NCBI RefSeq assembly: GCF_011806575.1
Contig: NZ_JAATOO010000002.1
Location: 124,001-188,000 of the forward strand
DNA from: Vibrio hepatarius
GTDB taxonomy: Bacteria > Pseudomonadota > Gammaproteobacteria > Enterobacterales > Vibrionaceae
Reading direction: 5' to 3'
Length of the DNA: 64,000 nt
Program-made: the position numbers and the translations under genes
Part shown: piece after piece, positions 27,712 through 38,031 of the stretch
Layout of the letters: each line of letters starts with the position of its first letter
How positions within the stretch are numbered: the stretch's first letter is position 1
Notes under the pieces: model-generated
The model's database searches: none
The model's input: the letters and a program-made list of their open reading frames with translations, nothing else
What the model was told of the DNA's origin: nothing

Positions 27712-28257
27712 CTACTTTTCCAGCATCGTGCGGTATCTTACCCAATCAAACACTAAACCCGGGTCGGTTTTTCTTAGAGGCGCAATGTATTGATGCCCTG
27801 TGATACGCGGCAAGGTTATTTGCGGATAACACTGCTGCAACTGCTGAGTTAATACTGTCAATGCGTGATATTGCTCGTCGGTATAAGCCACGAAATCACT
27901 GCCTTCCAACTCAATACCAATCGAGTAGTCATTGCACTTCTCTCTCCCGGAAAAACTAGAAGCGCCCGCGTGCCATGCCCTCGCATTGAATGGCACAAAT
28001 TGAACCACTTCTCCATCACGGCGAATCAAGCAGTGGGCGGAAACCCCCATCTTATAAATGACGTTAAAAAATGGATGTTCTTCAGGGTTCAGTTTCCCAG
28101 TAAAAAACTGCTCGATATAAGGGCCACCAAACTCTCCCGGCGGTAAGCTGATATTGTGAATAACCAACAGAGAAATATCCTTTTCGTCGCTTCTTTGGTC
28201 AAAAAATGGCGAAGGGACGTGACGCGCTTGTTTGTACCAGCCGTGGTTATCAATCAT
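27712..28257 (-). CDS. ampD: 1,6-anhydro-N-acetylmuramyl-L-alanine amidase
   Basis: Cytoplasmic zinc amidase of peptidoglycan recycling; its loss derepresses ampC beta-lactamase in species with AmpR. 181 residues. The amidase_2 fold shows ligand His in LLVIHNISLPPGEFG, RAWHAGASSF, the Glu of SIGIELEGSDF, and His/Asp in ITGHQYIAPLRKTDPG. It is divergent from nadC, the same neighbour as in E. coli, but ampE does not follow. Confidence 0.95.
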   Translation of the reverse strand: MIDNHGWYKQARHVPSPFFDQRSDEKDISLLVIHNISLPPGEFGGPYIEQFFTGKLNPEEHPFFNVIYKMGVSAHCLIRRDGEVVQFVPFNARAWHAGASSFSGREKCNDYSIGIELEGSDFVAYTDEQYHALTVLTQQLQQCYPQITLPRITGHQYIAPLRKTDPGLVFDWVRYRTMLEK

Positions 28258-28372
28258 ATTTGCTTATTCACTCGTTGTTGGTTCTTGGCAATTTTATCTT
28301 TTTGCCGTTGAAATGCGAGAATAATGGCTGAATTTCACTCGCAGTCAGCGTATCATTCCCAGCTCCAATTAA

Positions 28373-29293
<921 letters not shown>

Positions 29294-29360
29294 GAAATGT
29301 AAGTTTCCTTACCTAGTGCTCACTATTTATGGAATAAAGCTCTTACTTTTCAAACATTAA

Positions 29361-29386
29361 ACAGAGGTCATTAGATCTCTGTTTTT
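29361..29386 (+). terminator. Terminator after nadC
   Basis: ACAGAGGTC (29361-29369) pairs with GATCTCTGT (29374-29382) with one wobble, followed by a TTTTGTTTT tract. The remaining ~180 bp up to pilA is AT-rich leader/promoter sequence with a small CTCGG/CCGAG hairpin (29480-29497) and no ORF. Confidence 0.8.
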
Positions 29387-29569
29387 GTTTTAAATATGAG
29401 AAAAATACTACAAACTTTTGCAGTCAGTCGAATTAATTTGCGCACTAAATGAAAGTATCGCGCAACTTTTACCAATCGACTCGGAAACCCCACCGAGCAC
29501 AATACCCAGTGCAAATTATCCCATCTATTCTCTCTTTCACATTTCGCATTCCATCCACGGAGAGAAACA

Positions 29570-29974
29570 ATGCAAAACCAACAACGTCGTAAACAGAAAG
29601 GCTTTACGCTTATTGAATTGATGATCGTAGTAGCGATCATTGGTGTGTTATCTGCAGTCGCGATTCCAGCATATAAAGATTACGTGAAGAAAAGTGAAGT
29701 CGCTTCAGCCGTAGCGACAATGAAATCACTGATTACTCCTGCTGAACTTTACTATCAAGAAAATGGGGATATAACAACATCCACTAACCTTGCTGACTTA
29801 GGTATTTCGTCAGGCTCAACTACATTAGGTACTCTATCTCCAAAAGCAGGGCAGATTGAACTTGCTCTAACTAATATTAGTGGAGCAAAAATCACTATCA
29901 CTCGAGACGCAAATTCAGGTTGGATTTGCGACGCAACTGGTGACGCCGATAGTCTAGTTTCTGGATGTAAGTAG
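29570..29974 (+). CDS. pilA: Type IV major pilin PilA
   Basis: Structural subunit of the mannose-/chitin-regulated type IVa pilus used in chitin attachment and DNA uptake in vibrios. 134 residues. The 11-residue basic leader ends at Gly11, cleaved by PilD before Phe12 (GFTLIELMIVV), with the essential Glu5 of the mature protein. The hydrophobic alpha1 helix follows and a C-terminal disulfide loop is predicted between Cys120 and Cys133. GGAGAG lies 5 nt before the ATG. It starts the pilABCD operon; the globular part is the fast-varying portion in this family. Confidence 0.95.
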   Translation: MQNQQRRKQKGFTLIELMIVVAIIGVLSAVAIPAYKDYVKKSEVASAVATMKSLITPAELYYQENGDITTSTNLADLGISSGSTTLGTLSPKAGQIELALTNISGAKITITRDANSGWICDATGDADSLVSGCK

Positions 29975-31662
29975 TGCTAACCACCCTACCATCTATCTTG
30001 CGCCAAGCTAATCTAATAGATACAGCGCAAGAGATCCGAGTGATAGAACATATTGATGCTTCAGGTGGTTCTGTGCCTGAAGCATTAATCTCTCTCGGTC
30101 TGATGGACAACAGAGAGCTCACCAGTGAGCTCTCTAAGATTTTTGGCTTACCGGAAACCAACCTCTCTCAATTTGATTACGCCGAGCTATGCAATCGCCT
30201 CGGCCTACGTGAACTGATCACTCGTTTACATGCCTTGCCATTAGAACAAAACGGCCAACTATTAACAGTAGCGATCGCTGATCCTACCGATATGGAAGTG
30301 GAAGACGAGTTCCGCTTTGCCACTGGGCTGCAAGTTGACCTTGTTCTCGCCGACTTTAAAGCACTGCAAAGCGCCATTCGTCGGCTTTACGGGAAAGCAA
30401 TTTCTGGTACACAGAACAGCAAGAAAGACATTAACGAGCAAGAGCTCGCTAACCTTGTTGATATCTCCGCCGACGAAGTTAATACCGTAGAAGACCTCAG
30501 CAAGGACGAAGCGCCTGTCAGCCGCTACATCAACCAAATCCTTTTGGACGCGGTTCGTAAAGGTGCATCGGACATCCATTTTGAACCGTATGAAGAATCC
30601 TACCGCGTTCGACTACGCTGCGATGGGATATTGATAGAGACTCAGCAACCCGCACACCACCTAAGCCGTCGCCTCTCTGCTCGTATAAAAATTCTCTCTA
30701 AGCTTGATATCGCCGAGCGTCGCCTGCCACAAGATGGACGAATCAAACTTAAGCTCAATGAGACCACCGCTATTGATATGCGTGTCTCTACCTTGCCCAC
30801 TCTGTGGGGCGAAAAAATCGTTCTACGCTTGCTGGATAGTAGTGAGGCCAACCTTAACATCGATTCTCTTGGCTATAACGAAGAGCAAAAAGCGCTGTAC
30901 TTGAAAGCCCTGAAAAAGCCGCAAGGAATGATCCTGATGACCGGCCCAACAGGTAGCGGTAAAACCGTCTCCCTCTACACCGGTTTGAAAATTCTCAACA
31001 CCCAAGAAGTTAATATTGCCACCGCTGAAGACCCTGTGGAAATAAACCTTCCGGGTATCAATCAAGTCCAAGTACAACCACAAATAGGTTTCGGCTTTGC
31101 ACAAGCGCTACGCGCCTTTCTACGTCAAGACCCTGATATCGTGATGGTTGGTGAGATTCGTGACTTTGAAACCGCAGAAATTGCCGTAAAAGCCGCTCAA
31201 ACGGGGCACTTAGTGCTTTCAACGTTACATACCAACTCAGCCGCAGAAAGCGTGGTACGACTTAGTAACATGGGTATAGAGCCATACAATGTGGCTTCAT
31301 CCCTCAGCCTGATCATCGCACAGCGATTAGCAAGAAGGTTGTGCAATCACTGTAAAGAACCTTACCAACCGACCGCTGAATTACTGGAACATATGGATAT
31401 TCCAGCGGACGTAACTCTATATCAAGCTTCTAGTAATGGGTGCGCGGACTGCAACCAAGGGTACTCAGGACGAGTAGGTATTTATGAAGTGATGGGGTTC
31501 AGTCGTGCTCTAGCCCAAGCCGTCGCCGAAGGTGCCTCCATCATAGAAATAGAACAACTTGCCAAACAGGAAGGCATGAAAACTCTCAAAGAGTCTGGAA
31601 TAGAAAAAATGATTCAAGGCATTACCAGCTTGAGTGAGCTGCAGCGCGTCTTGTTCTTGTAA
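29974..31662 (+). CDS. pilB: Type IV pilus assembly ATPase PilB
   Basis: Cytoplasmic hexameric ATPase that powers pilus extension, 562 residues. A GspE N-terminal domain (about 1-140) is followed by the ATPase core with [11 protein letters not shown], Walker A GPTGSGKT, the Asp box (ATAEDPVE), Walker B region [14 protein letters not shown] and His box LSTLHTN. A four-cysteine zinc motif (CNHC...CADC) lies near the C-terminus. It starts with GTG overlapping the last base of the pilA stop, so translation is coupled. Confidence 0.96.
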   Translation: MLTTLPSILRQANLIDTAQEIRVIEHIDASGGSVPEALISLGLMDNRELTSELSKIFGLPETNLSQFDYAELCNRLGLRELITRLHALPLEQNGQLLTVAIADPTDMEVEDEFRFATGLQVDLVLADFKALQSAIRRLYGKAISGTQNSKKDINEQELANLVDISADEVNTVEDLSKDEAPVSRYINQILLDAVRKGASDIHFEPYEESYRVRLRCDGILIETQQPAHHLSRRLSARIKILSKLDIAERRLPQDGRIKLKLNETTAIDMRVSTLPTLWGEKIVLRLLDSSEANLNIDSLGYNEEQKALYLKALKKPQGMILMTGPTGSGKTVSLYTGLKILNTQEVNIATAEDPVEINLPGINQVQVQPQIGFGFAQALRAFLRQDPDIVMVGEIRDFETAEIAVKAAQTGHLVLSTLHTNSAAESVVRLSNMGIEPYNVASSLSLIIAQRLARRLCNHCKEPYQPTAELLEHMDIPADVTLYQASSNGCADCNQGYSGRVGIYEVMGFSRALAQAVAEGASIIEIEQLAKQEGMKTLKESGIEKMIQGITSLSELQRVLFL

Positions 31663-31676
31663 GAAGGGTATCAACA

Positions 31677-32903
31677 GTGAAAACGACACAAACAAATCAA
31701 CTTAAAAGCTACCGTTGGAAAGGGGTAAACAGTGTTGGTAGGAAGGTATCTGGACAACTGCTGGCTCTGAGTGAAACTGAAGTAAAAGATCGACTCAAAG
31801 AGCAGCACATACAAATTAAGAAGTTACGCAAAGGCAGCGTCTCTGTTATTACCAAAGCCACTCAGCGAGTCAAGGCGCGAGATATCACGATACTCACGCG
31901 CCAACTTTCCACCATGCTGACTACGGGCGTACCTCTAGTACAGGCACTTAAACTGGTTACCGATAACCACCGTAAAGCGGAAATGAAATCTATCCTATTG
32001 CAGATTATTAAAGGCGTAGAGTCTGGTACTCCAATTTCTAAATCCTTAAGAACGGCAAGTCAGCACTTCGATACGCTCTATGTTGATCTTGTCGCTACAG
32101 GCGAGCAATCGGGTAACTTAGCGGAAGTATTTGAACGAATCGCGACCTATAGAGAGAAATCAGAACAACTTAGAGCAAAAGTCATCAAAGCCCTAATCTA
32201 TCCGTCCATGGTTGTGCTAACCGCGTTAGGGGTATCGTACCTAATGCTGACACAAGTTATCCCGCAGTTTGAAAGCATGTTTCAAGGCTTCGGTGCTGAA
32301 TTACCTTATTTTACTCAGCAAGTTCTCAAGCTTTCTCATCTAGCCCAAGCATACGGAGGAGTGACGGCTTTAACTCTTGTCGCTACGGTACTTATTCTGA
32401 AATTTATTCGAAAGAAGTCTTTTCGTGCCCGCCTGATTTCTAGCCGATTTGGGCTTAAAATTCCAGTTATTGGCAGCATTCTAACTAAGGCATCGATAGC
32501 CAAATTTGCTCGGACGCTGGCCACCAGTTTTAGCGCTGGTATTCCTATTCTTTCTTGTTTAAAGGCTTCAGCTAAAACCGCCAACAATGTTCATTTCCAA
32601 ACCGCGATTGATGGAGTTTATACCGATACATCTGCGGGTATGCCAATGTATATCGCGATGCGTAACTCGGAATCATTCCCTGAAATGGTGTTGCAGATGA
32701 TTATGATCGGTGAAGAGTCTGGCCGATTGGACGACATGCTCAACAAAGTCGCAACGATTTACGAGTTCGAAATCGACAATACCGTGGACAACTTAGGTAA
32801 AATTTTAGAGCCTCTCATTATTATCTTCTTAGGCGTCGTGGTTGGCGGGCTTGTGGTTGCAATGTACTTACCAATATTTAATTTAATGAGTGTGTTAGGC
32901 TAG
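31677..32903 (+). CDS. pilC: Type IV pilus inner-membrane platform protein PilC
   Basis: Polytopic platform protein linking the PilB motor to pilin subunits. 408 residues with two GspF domains (about 70-195 and 275-395, e.g. [19 protein letters not shown] and [19 protein letters not shown]) and three to four membrane segments. GTG start with AGAAGGG upstream, 14 bp after pilB. E. coli HofC is the degenerate equivalent. Confidence 0.96.
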   Translation: MKTTQTNQLKSYRWKGVNSVGRKVSGQLLALSETEVKDRLKEQHIQIKKLRKGSVSVITKATQRVKARDITILTRQLSTMLTTGVPLVQALKLVTDNHRKAEMKSILLQIIKGVESGTPISKSLRTASQHFDTLYVDLVATGEQSGNLAEVFERIATYREKSEQLRAKVIKALIYPSMVVLTALGVSYLMLTQVIPQFESMFQGFGAELPYFTQQVLKLSHLAQAYGGVTALTLVATVLILKFIRKKSFRARLISSRFGLKIPVIGSILTKASIAKFARTLATSFSAGIPILSCLKASAKTANNVHFQTAIDGVYTDTSAGMPMYIAMRNSESFPEMVLQMIMIGEESGRLDDMLNKVATIYEFEIDNTVDNLGKILEPLIIIFLGVVVGGLVVAMYLPIFNLMSVLG

Positions 32904-32970
32904 GAATCGATTTGCCACGGAGCACTTCGTTGATAATCTTAGTAGATACTTTGCAAATAACGGCACTTTA

Positions 32971-33840
32971 ATGGAACTGTTTGATTTTTACCCTTGGCTA
33001 TTCCCAACTCTCGCAACACTCTTTGGCTTAATCGTTGGTAGCTTTCTCAACGTCGTAATTCATCGGCTACCAAAGATGATGGAGCGCGAATGGCGCCAAG
33101 AATGCGCAGACAGTTTTCCAGAATATCAAATTACGCCGCCGTCTGGGGTCTATAATCTAAGTGTACCTAGATCGACTTGTCCGAAGTGTGACACTCAGCT
33201 TCGAGTAATAGACAACATTCCAGTACTCAGTTGGTTACTGCTTAAAGGTAAGTGCCATCACTGCCGCCATCCAATCAGTATTCGCTATCCGCTGGTCGAG
33301 TTGCTCACTGGAGCACTCTGTTTTCTGGTCGCTTACCAGTTCAGCTTTAGTTACTTTGCGATTGCGCTGCTGTTTTTCACTTTTGTTTTGATCGCCGCAA
33401 CGTTTATCGATCTTGATACAATGCTCTTGCCAGACTCTTTGACACTGCCTCTGACTTGGTTTGGCATTGCGTTAGCGCTGCTACAAATCAGCCCAGTTTC
33501 TCTCCAAGACTCTGTTATCGGTGCAATGGCGGGATACCTATCACTATGGTCGGTATATTGGTTATTTAAGTTGGTGACGGGCAAAGATGGCATGGGTTAC
33601 GGTGATTTTAAGCTGTTGTCCGCCCTTGGTGCTTGGCTTGGCTGGCAATACCTACCGATGATAATCCTACTTTCATCTTTTGTAGGCGTCATATTTGGCA
33701 TTATACAACTCCGTTTAAAACAGCAAGGTATTGAAAAAGCTTTCCCTTTTGGTCCTTATTTGGCAATCGCTGGCTGGGTTAGTATGATGTGGGGCAATGT
33801 AATTTTAGATTGGTATTTAACACGTTTTGTTGGAATCTAA
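32971..33840 (+). CDS. pilD: Prepilin leader peptidase / N-methyltransferase PilD
   Basis: Inner-membrane aspartyl protease that cleaves and N-methylates type IV pilins and type II secretion pseudopilins. 289 residues, about eight membrane segments. The cytoplasmic zinc-binding loop has two CxxC pairs (CPKC and CHHC), and the catalytic aspartates lie in [11 protein letters not shown] and [12 protein letters not shown]. It probably serves the T2SS too, since vibrios use one enzyme for both. Last of the pil genes; coaE follows at once. Confidence 0.97.
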   Translation: MELFDFYPWLFPTLATLFGLIVGSFLNVVIHRLPKMMEREWRQECADSFPEYQITPPSGVYNLSVPRSTCPKCDTQLRVIDNIPVLSWLLLKGKCHHCRHPISIRYPLVELLTGALCFLVAYQFSFSYFAIALLFFTFVLIAATFIDLDTMLLPDSLTLPLTWFGIALALLQISPVSLQDSVIGAMAGYLSLWSVYWLFKLVTGKDGMGYGDFKLLSALGAWLGWQYLPMIILLSSFVGVIFGIIQLRLKQQGIEKAFPFGPYLAIAGWVSMMWGNVILDWYLTRFVGI

Positions 33841-33841
33841 T

Positions 33842-34450
33842 ATGCCTTTTGTCGTGGGGTTAACAGGTGGAATCGCCAGTGGCAAAACTACCGTCGCGAA
33901 TATGTTCCATAAGCAATTTGGTATCGAGATCGTCGATGCGGATATCGTTGCACGAGAGGTTGTCGAGCCAGGTAGCCAAGGTCTAGCCGCAATTGAGCAA
34001 AAATTTGGCGCATCAATACTACTCAACGACGGTTCACTCAATCGAGCGAAGTTAAGAGAAATCATTTTTTCCCAACCAGAAGAAAAAACGTGGTTAAACG
34101 CTCTACTTCATCCCCTTATTCGACAAAAAATGTTGGCTGATTTAGCCAAAGTCACTTCGCCTTACGCATTATTGGTCATTCCCCTTATGGTGGAAAACAA
34201 CTTACAGTCTCTCGCCGATACTGTCGTCGTGGTTGATGTCGATGAAGAAACTCAGCTTCGACGCACCTTAGAAAGAGATAATGTTAGCCGCGAGCAAGCG
34301 GAATCTATTCTGGCATCCCAAGCAACTCGAGAGCAACGATTAGCTATCGCTGACCATGTGATTAAAAATCACGCAGAAAACCAGAAACTTTTGCCTCAAA
34401 TCACAGTATTGCATAAAAAGTTCCTAGAAATGTGTAGGGGAAATCTGTGA
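33842..34450 (+). CDS. coaE: Dephospho-CoA kinase
   Basis: Final step of coenzyme A synthesis. 202 residues from the ATG at 33842, two bases after the pilD stop; the frame opens slightly earlier inside pilD. P-loop [11 protein letters not shown] at 6-16, [10 protein letters not shown] and the CoA-domain motif HPLIRQKM are present. It is co-transcribed with pilD and zapD, the same order as in other Gammaproteobacteria. Confidence 0.97.
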   Translation: MPFVVGLTGGIASGKTTVANMFHKQFGIEIVDADIVAREVVEPGSQGLAAIEQKFGASILLNDGSLNRAKLREIIFSQPEEKTWLNALLHPLIRQKMLADLAKVTSPYALLVIPLMVENNLQSLADTVVVVDVDEETQLRRTLERDNVSREQAESILASQATREQRLAIADHVIKNHAENQKLLPQITVLHKKFLEMCRGNL

Positions 34451-34484
34451 GAATAAAGGCAGAATCACTCACAGCTGCACTTTA

Positions 34485-35225
34485 ATGACCACGCATTACT
34501 TCGAACATCCATTAAACGAAAAGACCCGAATCTACCTTAGGGTCGAATCATTGCTGAATCAGCTCAACATCGCGGCTGATTTTAATGATGACATGCAGCA
34601 TTTGGTTTTTTACCGTTCACTGTTTGATTTACTTGAAATCTTTGAGCAAATCCAGCTCAAAAGTGAATTGGCTAAAGATATTGAGAAGCAAAGGCTAACG
34701 TACCGTTCATGGCTCAACATCGATGGTGTCGATCAAGAAATGCTACTTGGTATTCTCAATGATGTAGATGCCGTACACAGTAAACTGATGAGCGCTGAAC
34801 GTTTCGGCCAAAGCCTCAAAGAAGATCGCTTCTTGAGTGCCATTCGCCAAAGGTTTAACTTACCTGGCGGCTCATGTTGTTTTGACTTGCCGGCTCTACA
34901 TCACTGGTTGCACCTTCCATGTGACAACAAAAAAGCCGATGCCACACGTTGGATGAGCTCACTGCGTCCTCTTGCAGAAGCATTAAAGCTCTGGCTTAAG
35001 CTCACCAGAGAAACGGGGCAATTTAGGTCACAAGTCGCGCGTACAGGCTTTTATCAGAGTGATGCGGAGGAAGCCAACATTCTACGACTTGAAATCCCGA
35101 TGCACTTTGGGGTTTATCCAATGATTTCAGGACACAAGAACCGCTTTGCGATTAAGTTTATTGATTTCTCGTCTGGGCAAGCATCATCAAACGACGTCGA
35201 GTTTAACTTAGCCGTATGCAGCTAA
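34485..35225 (+). CDS. zapD: Cell division protein ZapD
   Basis: FtsZ-binding protein that cross-links FtsZ filaments at the Z-ring. 246 residues (E. coli 247). N-terminal signature [23 protein letters not shown] and the C-terminal beta-domain block [23 protein letters not shown] identify the family. The coaE-zapD-yacG arrangement is conserved. Confidence 0.95.
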   Translation: MTTHYFEHPLNEKTRIYLRVESLLNQLNIAADFNDDMQHLVFYRSLFDLLEIFEQIQLKSELAKDIEKQRLTYRSWLNIDGVDQEMLLGILNDVDAVHSKLMSAERFGQSLKEDRFLSAIRQRFNLPGGSCCFDLPALHHWLHLPCDNKKADATRWMSSLRPLAEALKLWLKLTRETGQFRSQVARTGFYQSDAEEANILRLEIPMHFGVYPMISGHKNRFAIKFIDFSSGQASSNDVEFNLAVCS

Positions 35226-35285
35226 TACTCACCAAACACGTTATAATCTAGTCCATCGACACGTCACAACGTTCAGAGAAGTACC

Positions 35286-35480
35286 ATGTCTAAAATTACT
35301 ATTGTTCCGTGCCCACAATGCGGCACGGATGTAGAGTGGGGAGAACAAAGCCCTCACCGCCCTTTTTGCAGCAAAAAATGCCAGATGATCGATTTTGGCG
35401 AATGGGCTGACGAAGAGAATGCCATTGCTGGCGCACCCGATATGTCGGACAGTGATGGTTGGTCGGAAGATCAATATTAA
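35286..35480 (+). CDS. yacG: DNA gyrase inhibitor YacG
   Basis: Small zinc protein, 64 residues, whose E. coli homologue binds GyrB and inhibits gyrase. The zinc site is Cys9, Cys12, Cys28 and Cys32 (CPQC...CSKKC), followed by [14 protein letters not shown]. It ends the pil-coaE-zapD run; mutT, which often follows nearby in relatives, is not present. Confidence 0.95.
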   Translation: MSKITIVPCPQCGTDVEWGEQSPHRPFCSKKCQMIDFGEWADEENAIAGAPDMSDSDGWSEDQY

Positions 35481-35506
35481 GAAGCTCTAGGTTTTAAAGA
35501 TAAAGA

Positions 35507-35534
35507 AAGTTGGCGTGAGAGCGTCAACTTTTTT
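35507..35534 (+). terminator. Terminator after yacG
   Basis: AAGTTGGCG (35507-35515) pairs with CGTCAACTT (35522-35530) with one wobble, followed by TTTT. It lies 26 bp past the yacG stop. Confidence 0.8.
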
Positions 35535-35660
35535 ATTACCTGTTGAAAGTGAGTCCGCTGTCGCTTTTCTGCCACTCTCGAGTTAAGGGCCTCTCCATTT
35601 AATATTCGTTTTAATTTCAGATGGTTAAATTCGCTGTATGCTTTATACACGTCAGCAATA

Positions 35661-35779
35661 TGTTTAGCTCAGAACGCAGATATTTTTCTTTCTATCTAGG
35701 AAGAGGCGCGGAGTTTACGCCAGTAAATGAGCACCGATGACAACGGTAGAAAGGAAAATAGCCAGTTATGAGCAAACAT
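35661..35779. repeat. ERIC-like palindromic intergenic repeat
   Basis: About 119 bp whose two ends are imperfect inverted copies: TGTTTAGCTCA...TATTTTTCTTTCTA on the left mirrors TAGAAAGGAAAATA...TGAGCAAACA on the right. The centre, GGAGTTTAC-GCC-AGTAAATGAGC, recalls the ERIC core (GGAGCTTAC...AAGTAAGTGA). No ORF is inside. It occupies the gap between the convergent yacG and rplS. I know of similar elements scattered in vibrio genomes, but no second copy is in this window. Confidence 0.6.
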
Positions 35780-35782
35780 AAA

Positions 35783-35809
35783 AAAACGGAGCCCAAAGGA
35801 CTCCGTTTA
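35783..35809 (-). terminator. Terminator of the rpsP-rplS operon
   Basis: AAACGGAGCCC pairs with GGACTCCGTTT around a short loop; on the minus strand it ends in a run of seven T. It lies 24 bp past the rplS stop. Confidence 0.9.
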
Positions 35810-35832
35810 ACATGAGAACGCTAGTTATAGCA

Positions 35833-36186
35833 TTACTTCTTAGCAAGTTTCTCTTTGATACGAGCAGACTTACCTGAACGCTCACGTAGGTAGTACAGCT
35901 TGGCACGACGTACTGCACCACGGCGTTTAACTTCGATGCTATTAACGATTGGAGAGTGTGTTTGGAACGTACGCTCAACACCTTCACCGTTAGAGATCTT
36001 ACGTACAGTGAAAGCAGAGTGTAGACCACGGTTACGGATAGCGATTACAACGCCTTCGAAAGCCTGTAGACGCTCACGGTCACCTTCTTTTACCTTAACT
36101 TGAACAACAACAGTGTCACCTGGTGCAAATTTAGGTAGGTCTGATTTCATTTGCTCTTGCTCAAGAGCTTTGATGATGTTACTCAT
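35833..36186 (-). CDS. rplS: 50S ribosomal protein L19
   Basis: Large-subunit protein at the 30S-50S interface, 117 residues, standard length. Starts [14 protein letters not shown] and contains the conserved [26 protein letters not shown] and [20 protein letters not shown] blocks. Last gene of rpsP-rimM-trmD-rplS, 41 bp after trmD. Confidence 0.98.
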   Translation of the reverse strand: MSNIIKALEQEQMKSDLPKFAPGDTVVVQVKVKEGDRERLQAFEGVVIAIRNRGLHSAFTVRKISNGEGVERTFQTHSPIVNSIEVKRRGAVRRAKLYYLRERSGKSARIKEKLAKK

Positions 36187-36227
36187 TTTTTAAATTCCTA
36201 GAATAAACTGATACTAAATAAATTAGG

Positions 36228-36971
36228 TTACTTGTTCTGATGTTCTTTAACGAACTCAGCAAGTAATTGTTCCTGTTCGTCAGTCAGAGCTAGGTTTTCC
36301 AGGAGCTCTGGTCTTCTTAGCCAAGTACGGCCTAGCGACTGCTTTAATCGCCAGCGACGAATTTCCTTGTGATTACCAGACTTGAGTACCGCAGGTACTT
36401 CTTTGTCATCCAGTATCTCAGGACGCGTATAATGGGGGCAATCCAACAAACCATTAGCAAAAGAATCTTCTTCTGCTGACGCAAAATCACCTAAAACACC
36501 CGGAACAAACCGAGATACTGAGTCAATTAGCGTCATGGCTGGTATCTCACCACCCGTCATCACGAAATCTCCAATTGACCATTCTTCGTCAACTTCAGAT
36601 TGAATGATGCGCTCATCTACCCCTTCGTAGCGACCACAAATAAGAAGTAAATTCTCGTTTGTTGCCAGCTCTTCAACCCCTTGTTGGTCAAGCTTACGAC
36701 CTTGAGGTGATAGATAGATAACTTTCGTCTTTCCCGGTGATGTCTTTTTGGCCGTATGAATAGCATCGCGCAAAGGCTGTACCATCATCAACATGCCAGG
36801 ACCACCACCATAAGGTCTATCATCTACAGTGCGATGTTTGTCATGAGTGAAATCTCTAGGATTCCATGTCTCAATCGACAAGAGACCTTTTTTAACCGCT
36901 TGGCCTGTTACTCCGAAATCAGTAACGCTGCGGAACATTTCAGGAAAAAGGCTAATTACGCCAATCCACAT
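36228..36971 (-). CDS. trmD: tRNA (guanine-N1-)-methyltransferase
   Basis: SPOUT methyltransferase that makes m1G37 next to the anticodon, preventing +1 frameshifts. 247 residues. [16 protein letters not shown], the knot-forming YLSPQGRKL and [13 protein letters not shown] segments, and [13 protein letters not shown] are all present. It follows rimM by 25 bp in the ribosomal operon. Confidence 0.98.
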   Translation of the reverse strand: MWIGVISLFPEMFRSVTDFGVTGQAVKKGLLSIETWNPRDFTHDKHRTVDDRPYGGGPGMLMMVQPLRDAIHTAKKTSPGKTKVIYLSPQGRKLDQQGVEELATNENLLLICGRYEGVDERIIQSEVDEEWSIGDFVMTGGEIPAMTLIDSVSRFVPGVLGDFASAEEDSFANGLLDCPHYTRPEILDDKEVPAVLKSGNHKEIRRWRLKQSLGRTWLRRPELLENLALTDEQEQLLAEFVKEHQNK

Positions 36972-36996
36972 TGTTCTATCGCTCCGTTACTTGGAG

Positions 36997-37545
36997 TTAA
37001 AATCCAGGATCCCAGTCAACTTCGATCCGTTGAGCTTCGCGATCAATATGCTTGATCACTTGCTCTTCAAGGAACGGGATTAAACGTTCCTTTTGCCCGA
37101 AAGCATCTTTTAGATTTGCTTTAACGACCAAAACATCGTTGGAACCTGTTTCTAATAAATCAGAAACAGTACCAAGGTCATAACCGTTACCAGTTACTAC
37201 TTGCATACCAATCAAATCACGCCAGTAGAACTCATCTTCTGGCAATTCTGGAAGTACTGCAGGGTCAATCAAGATTTCAAAGTTAGTCATTAACTGCGCG
37301 TCTTCGCGCACATCAAGACCTTCCAGCTTTACCACCAAACCTTTGTTATGGCGCTTCCAGCTTTCTACTTTGTACTCAACCCACTTGCCACCTTGTTCTA
37401 CGAACCAAGGGCTGTAATCAAATATGCTTTCAGTGTTGTCTGTGTAGGAAAAAACTTTGAGCCAGCCACGAATGCCATAAGTAGCACCAAACTTACCTAC
37501 AACAATCTTATCGCTACTCATTGCTTCTTTACCTTTCATCGACAT
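36997..37545 (-). CDS. rimM: 16S rRNA processing protein RimM
   Basis: 30S maturation factor that binds S19, 182 residues. The N-terminal RimM barrel ([23 protein letters not shown]) and C-terminal PRC-barrel ([13 protein letters not shown]...[10 protein letters not shown]) are both present. Two in-frame starts are possible: ATG 37545 ([11 protein letters not shown]) and ATG 37521 (MSSDKIVVG); I keep the longer because related vibrio proteins share this N-terminus. Confidence 0.96.
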   Translation of the reverse strand: MSMKGKEAMSSDKIVVGKFGATYGIRGWLKVFSYTDNTESIFDYSPWFVEQGGKWVEYKVESWKRHNKGLVVKLEGLDVREDAQLMTNFEILIDPAVLPELPEDEFYWRDLIGMQVVTGNGYDLGTVSDLLETGSNDVLVVKANLKDAFGQKERLIPFLEEQVIKHIDREAQRIEVDWDPGF

Positions 37546-37574
37546 AAGCTAATTTCAACTTCTTAATTTAAGAA

Positions 37575-37823
37575 TTAAGCCGCTTTTTGAGCGTCTTTAA
37601 CTAGCTTAGCTACGCGGTCAGATACAGATGCGCCTTGACCAACCCAGTGGTTAACGCGATCTAGGTCTAGGCGTAGACCTTCTTCTTGACCTTTAGCAGT
37701 TGGGTTGAAGAAACCAACTTTCTCGATGAAACGGCCAGTTGCAGCATTGCGGCTGTCCGCTACTACGATTTGATAAAATGGACGCTTTTTAGCGCCGTGA
37801 CGTGCCAAACGAATGGTTACCAT
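37575..37823 (-). CDS. rpsP: 30S ribosomal protein S16
   Basis: Early-assembling small-subunit protein, 82 residues. Starts [27 protein letters not shown], the family signature. AGAGGAC is 5-6 nt before the ATG on the minus strand. First gene of the rpsP-rimM-trmD-rplS operon; its leader has a large hairpin. Confidence 0.98.
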   Translation of the reverse strand: MVTIRLARHGAKKRPFYQIVVADSRNAATGRFIEKVGFFNPTAKGQEEGLRLDLDRVNHWVGQGASVSDRVAKLVKDAQKAA

Positions 37824-37856
37824 GTCGTCCTCTTTGCTTTCTCAAAAATAAAATTA

Positions 37857-37892
37857 ACCCCAGAAACCATTTATCGCTAAATAGTTTGGGGT
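37857..37892 (-). promoter_or_regulatory. Hairpin in the rpsP leader
   Basis: AACCCCAGAAAC (37857-37867 region) pairs with GTTTGGGGT (37884-37892) with a small bulge, and the loop holds a nested ATTTA/TAAAT stem. It begins about 34 nt upstream of the rpsP start on the transcribed strand. No known rpsP riboregulator is recognised; the role is open. Confidence 0.4.
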
Positions 37893-37901
37893 CTCGTGCC
37901 A

Positions 37902-37937
37902 AAATAAAGCTCCGGAATTTTACTCTTATTCCGGAGC
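37902..37937 (-). terminator. Terminator of ffh
   Basis: GCTCCGGAAT (37909-37918) pairs perfectly with ATTCCGGAGC (37928-37937), followed on the minus strand by TTTATTTT. TTGCAT and TAAAAT spaced 16 bp overlap this element on the same strand, so the rpsP promoter may be embedded in it. Confidence 0.85.
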
Positions 37938-38031
37938 AATGCAAGGTCTTTAGCTATTTTTTCACCAACATAAATCAGGATTTAAGTTTGTGACTCAGCT
38001 AACACCTTGAAATTTTTGTAGCTGGGTGTAA

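Noticed and set aside
35535-35660. A remnant of mutT after yacG
   Set aside because: No Nudix-box coding trace could be found in any frame; the stretch looks non-coding.
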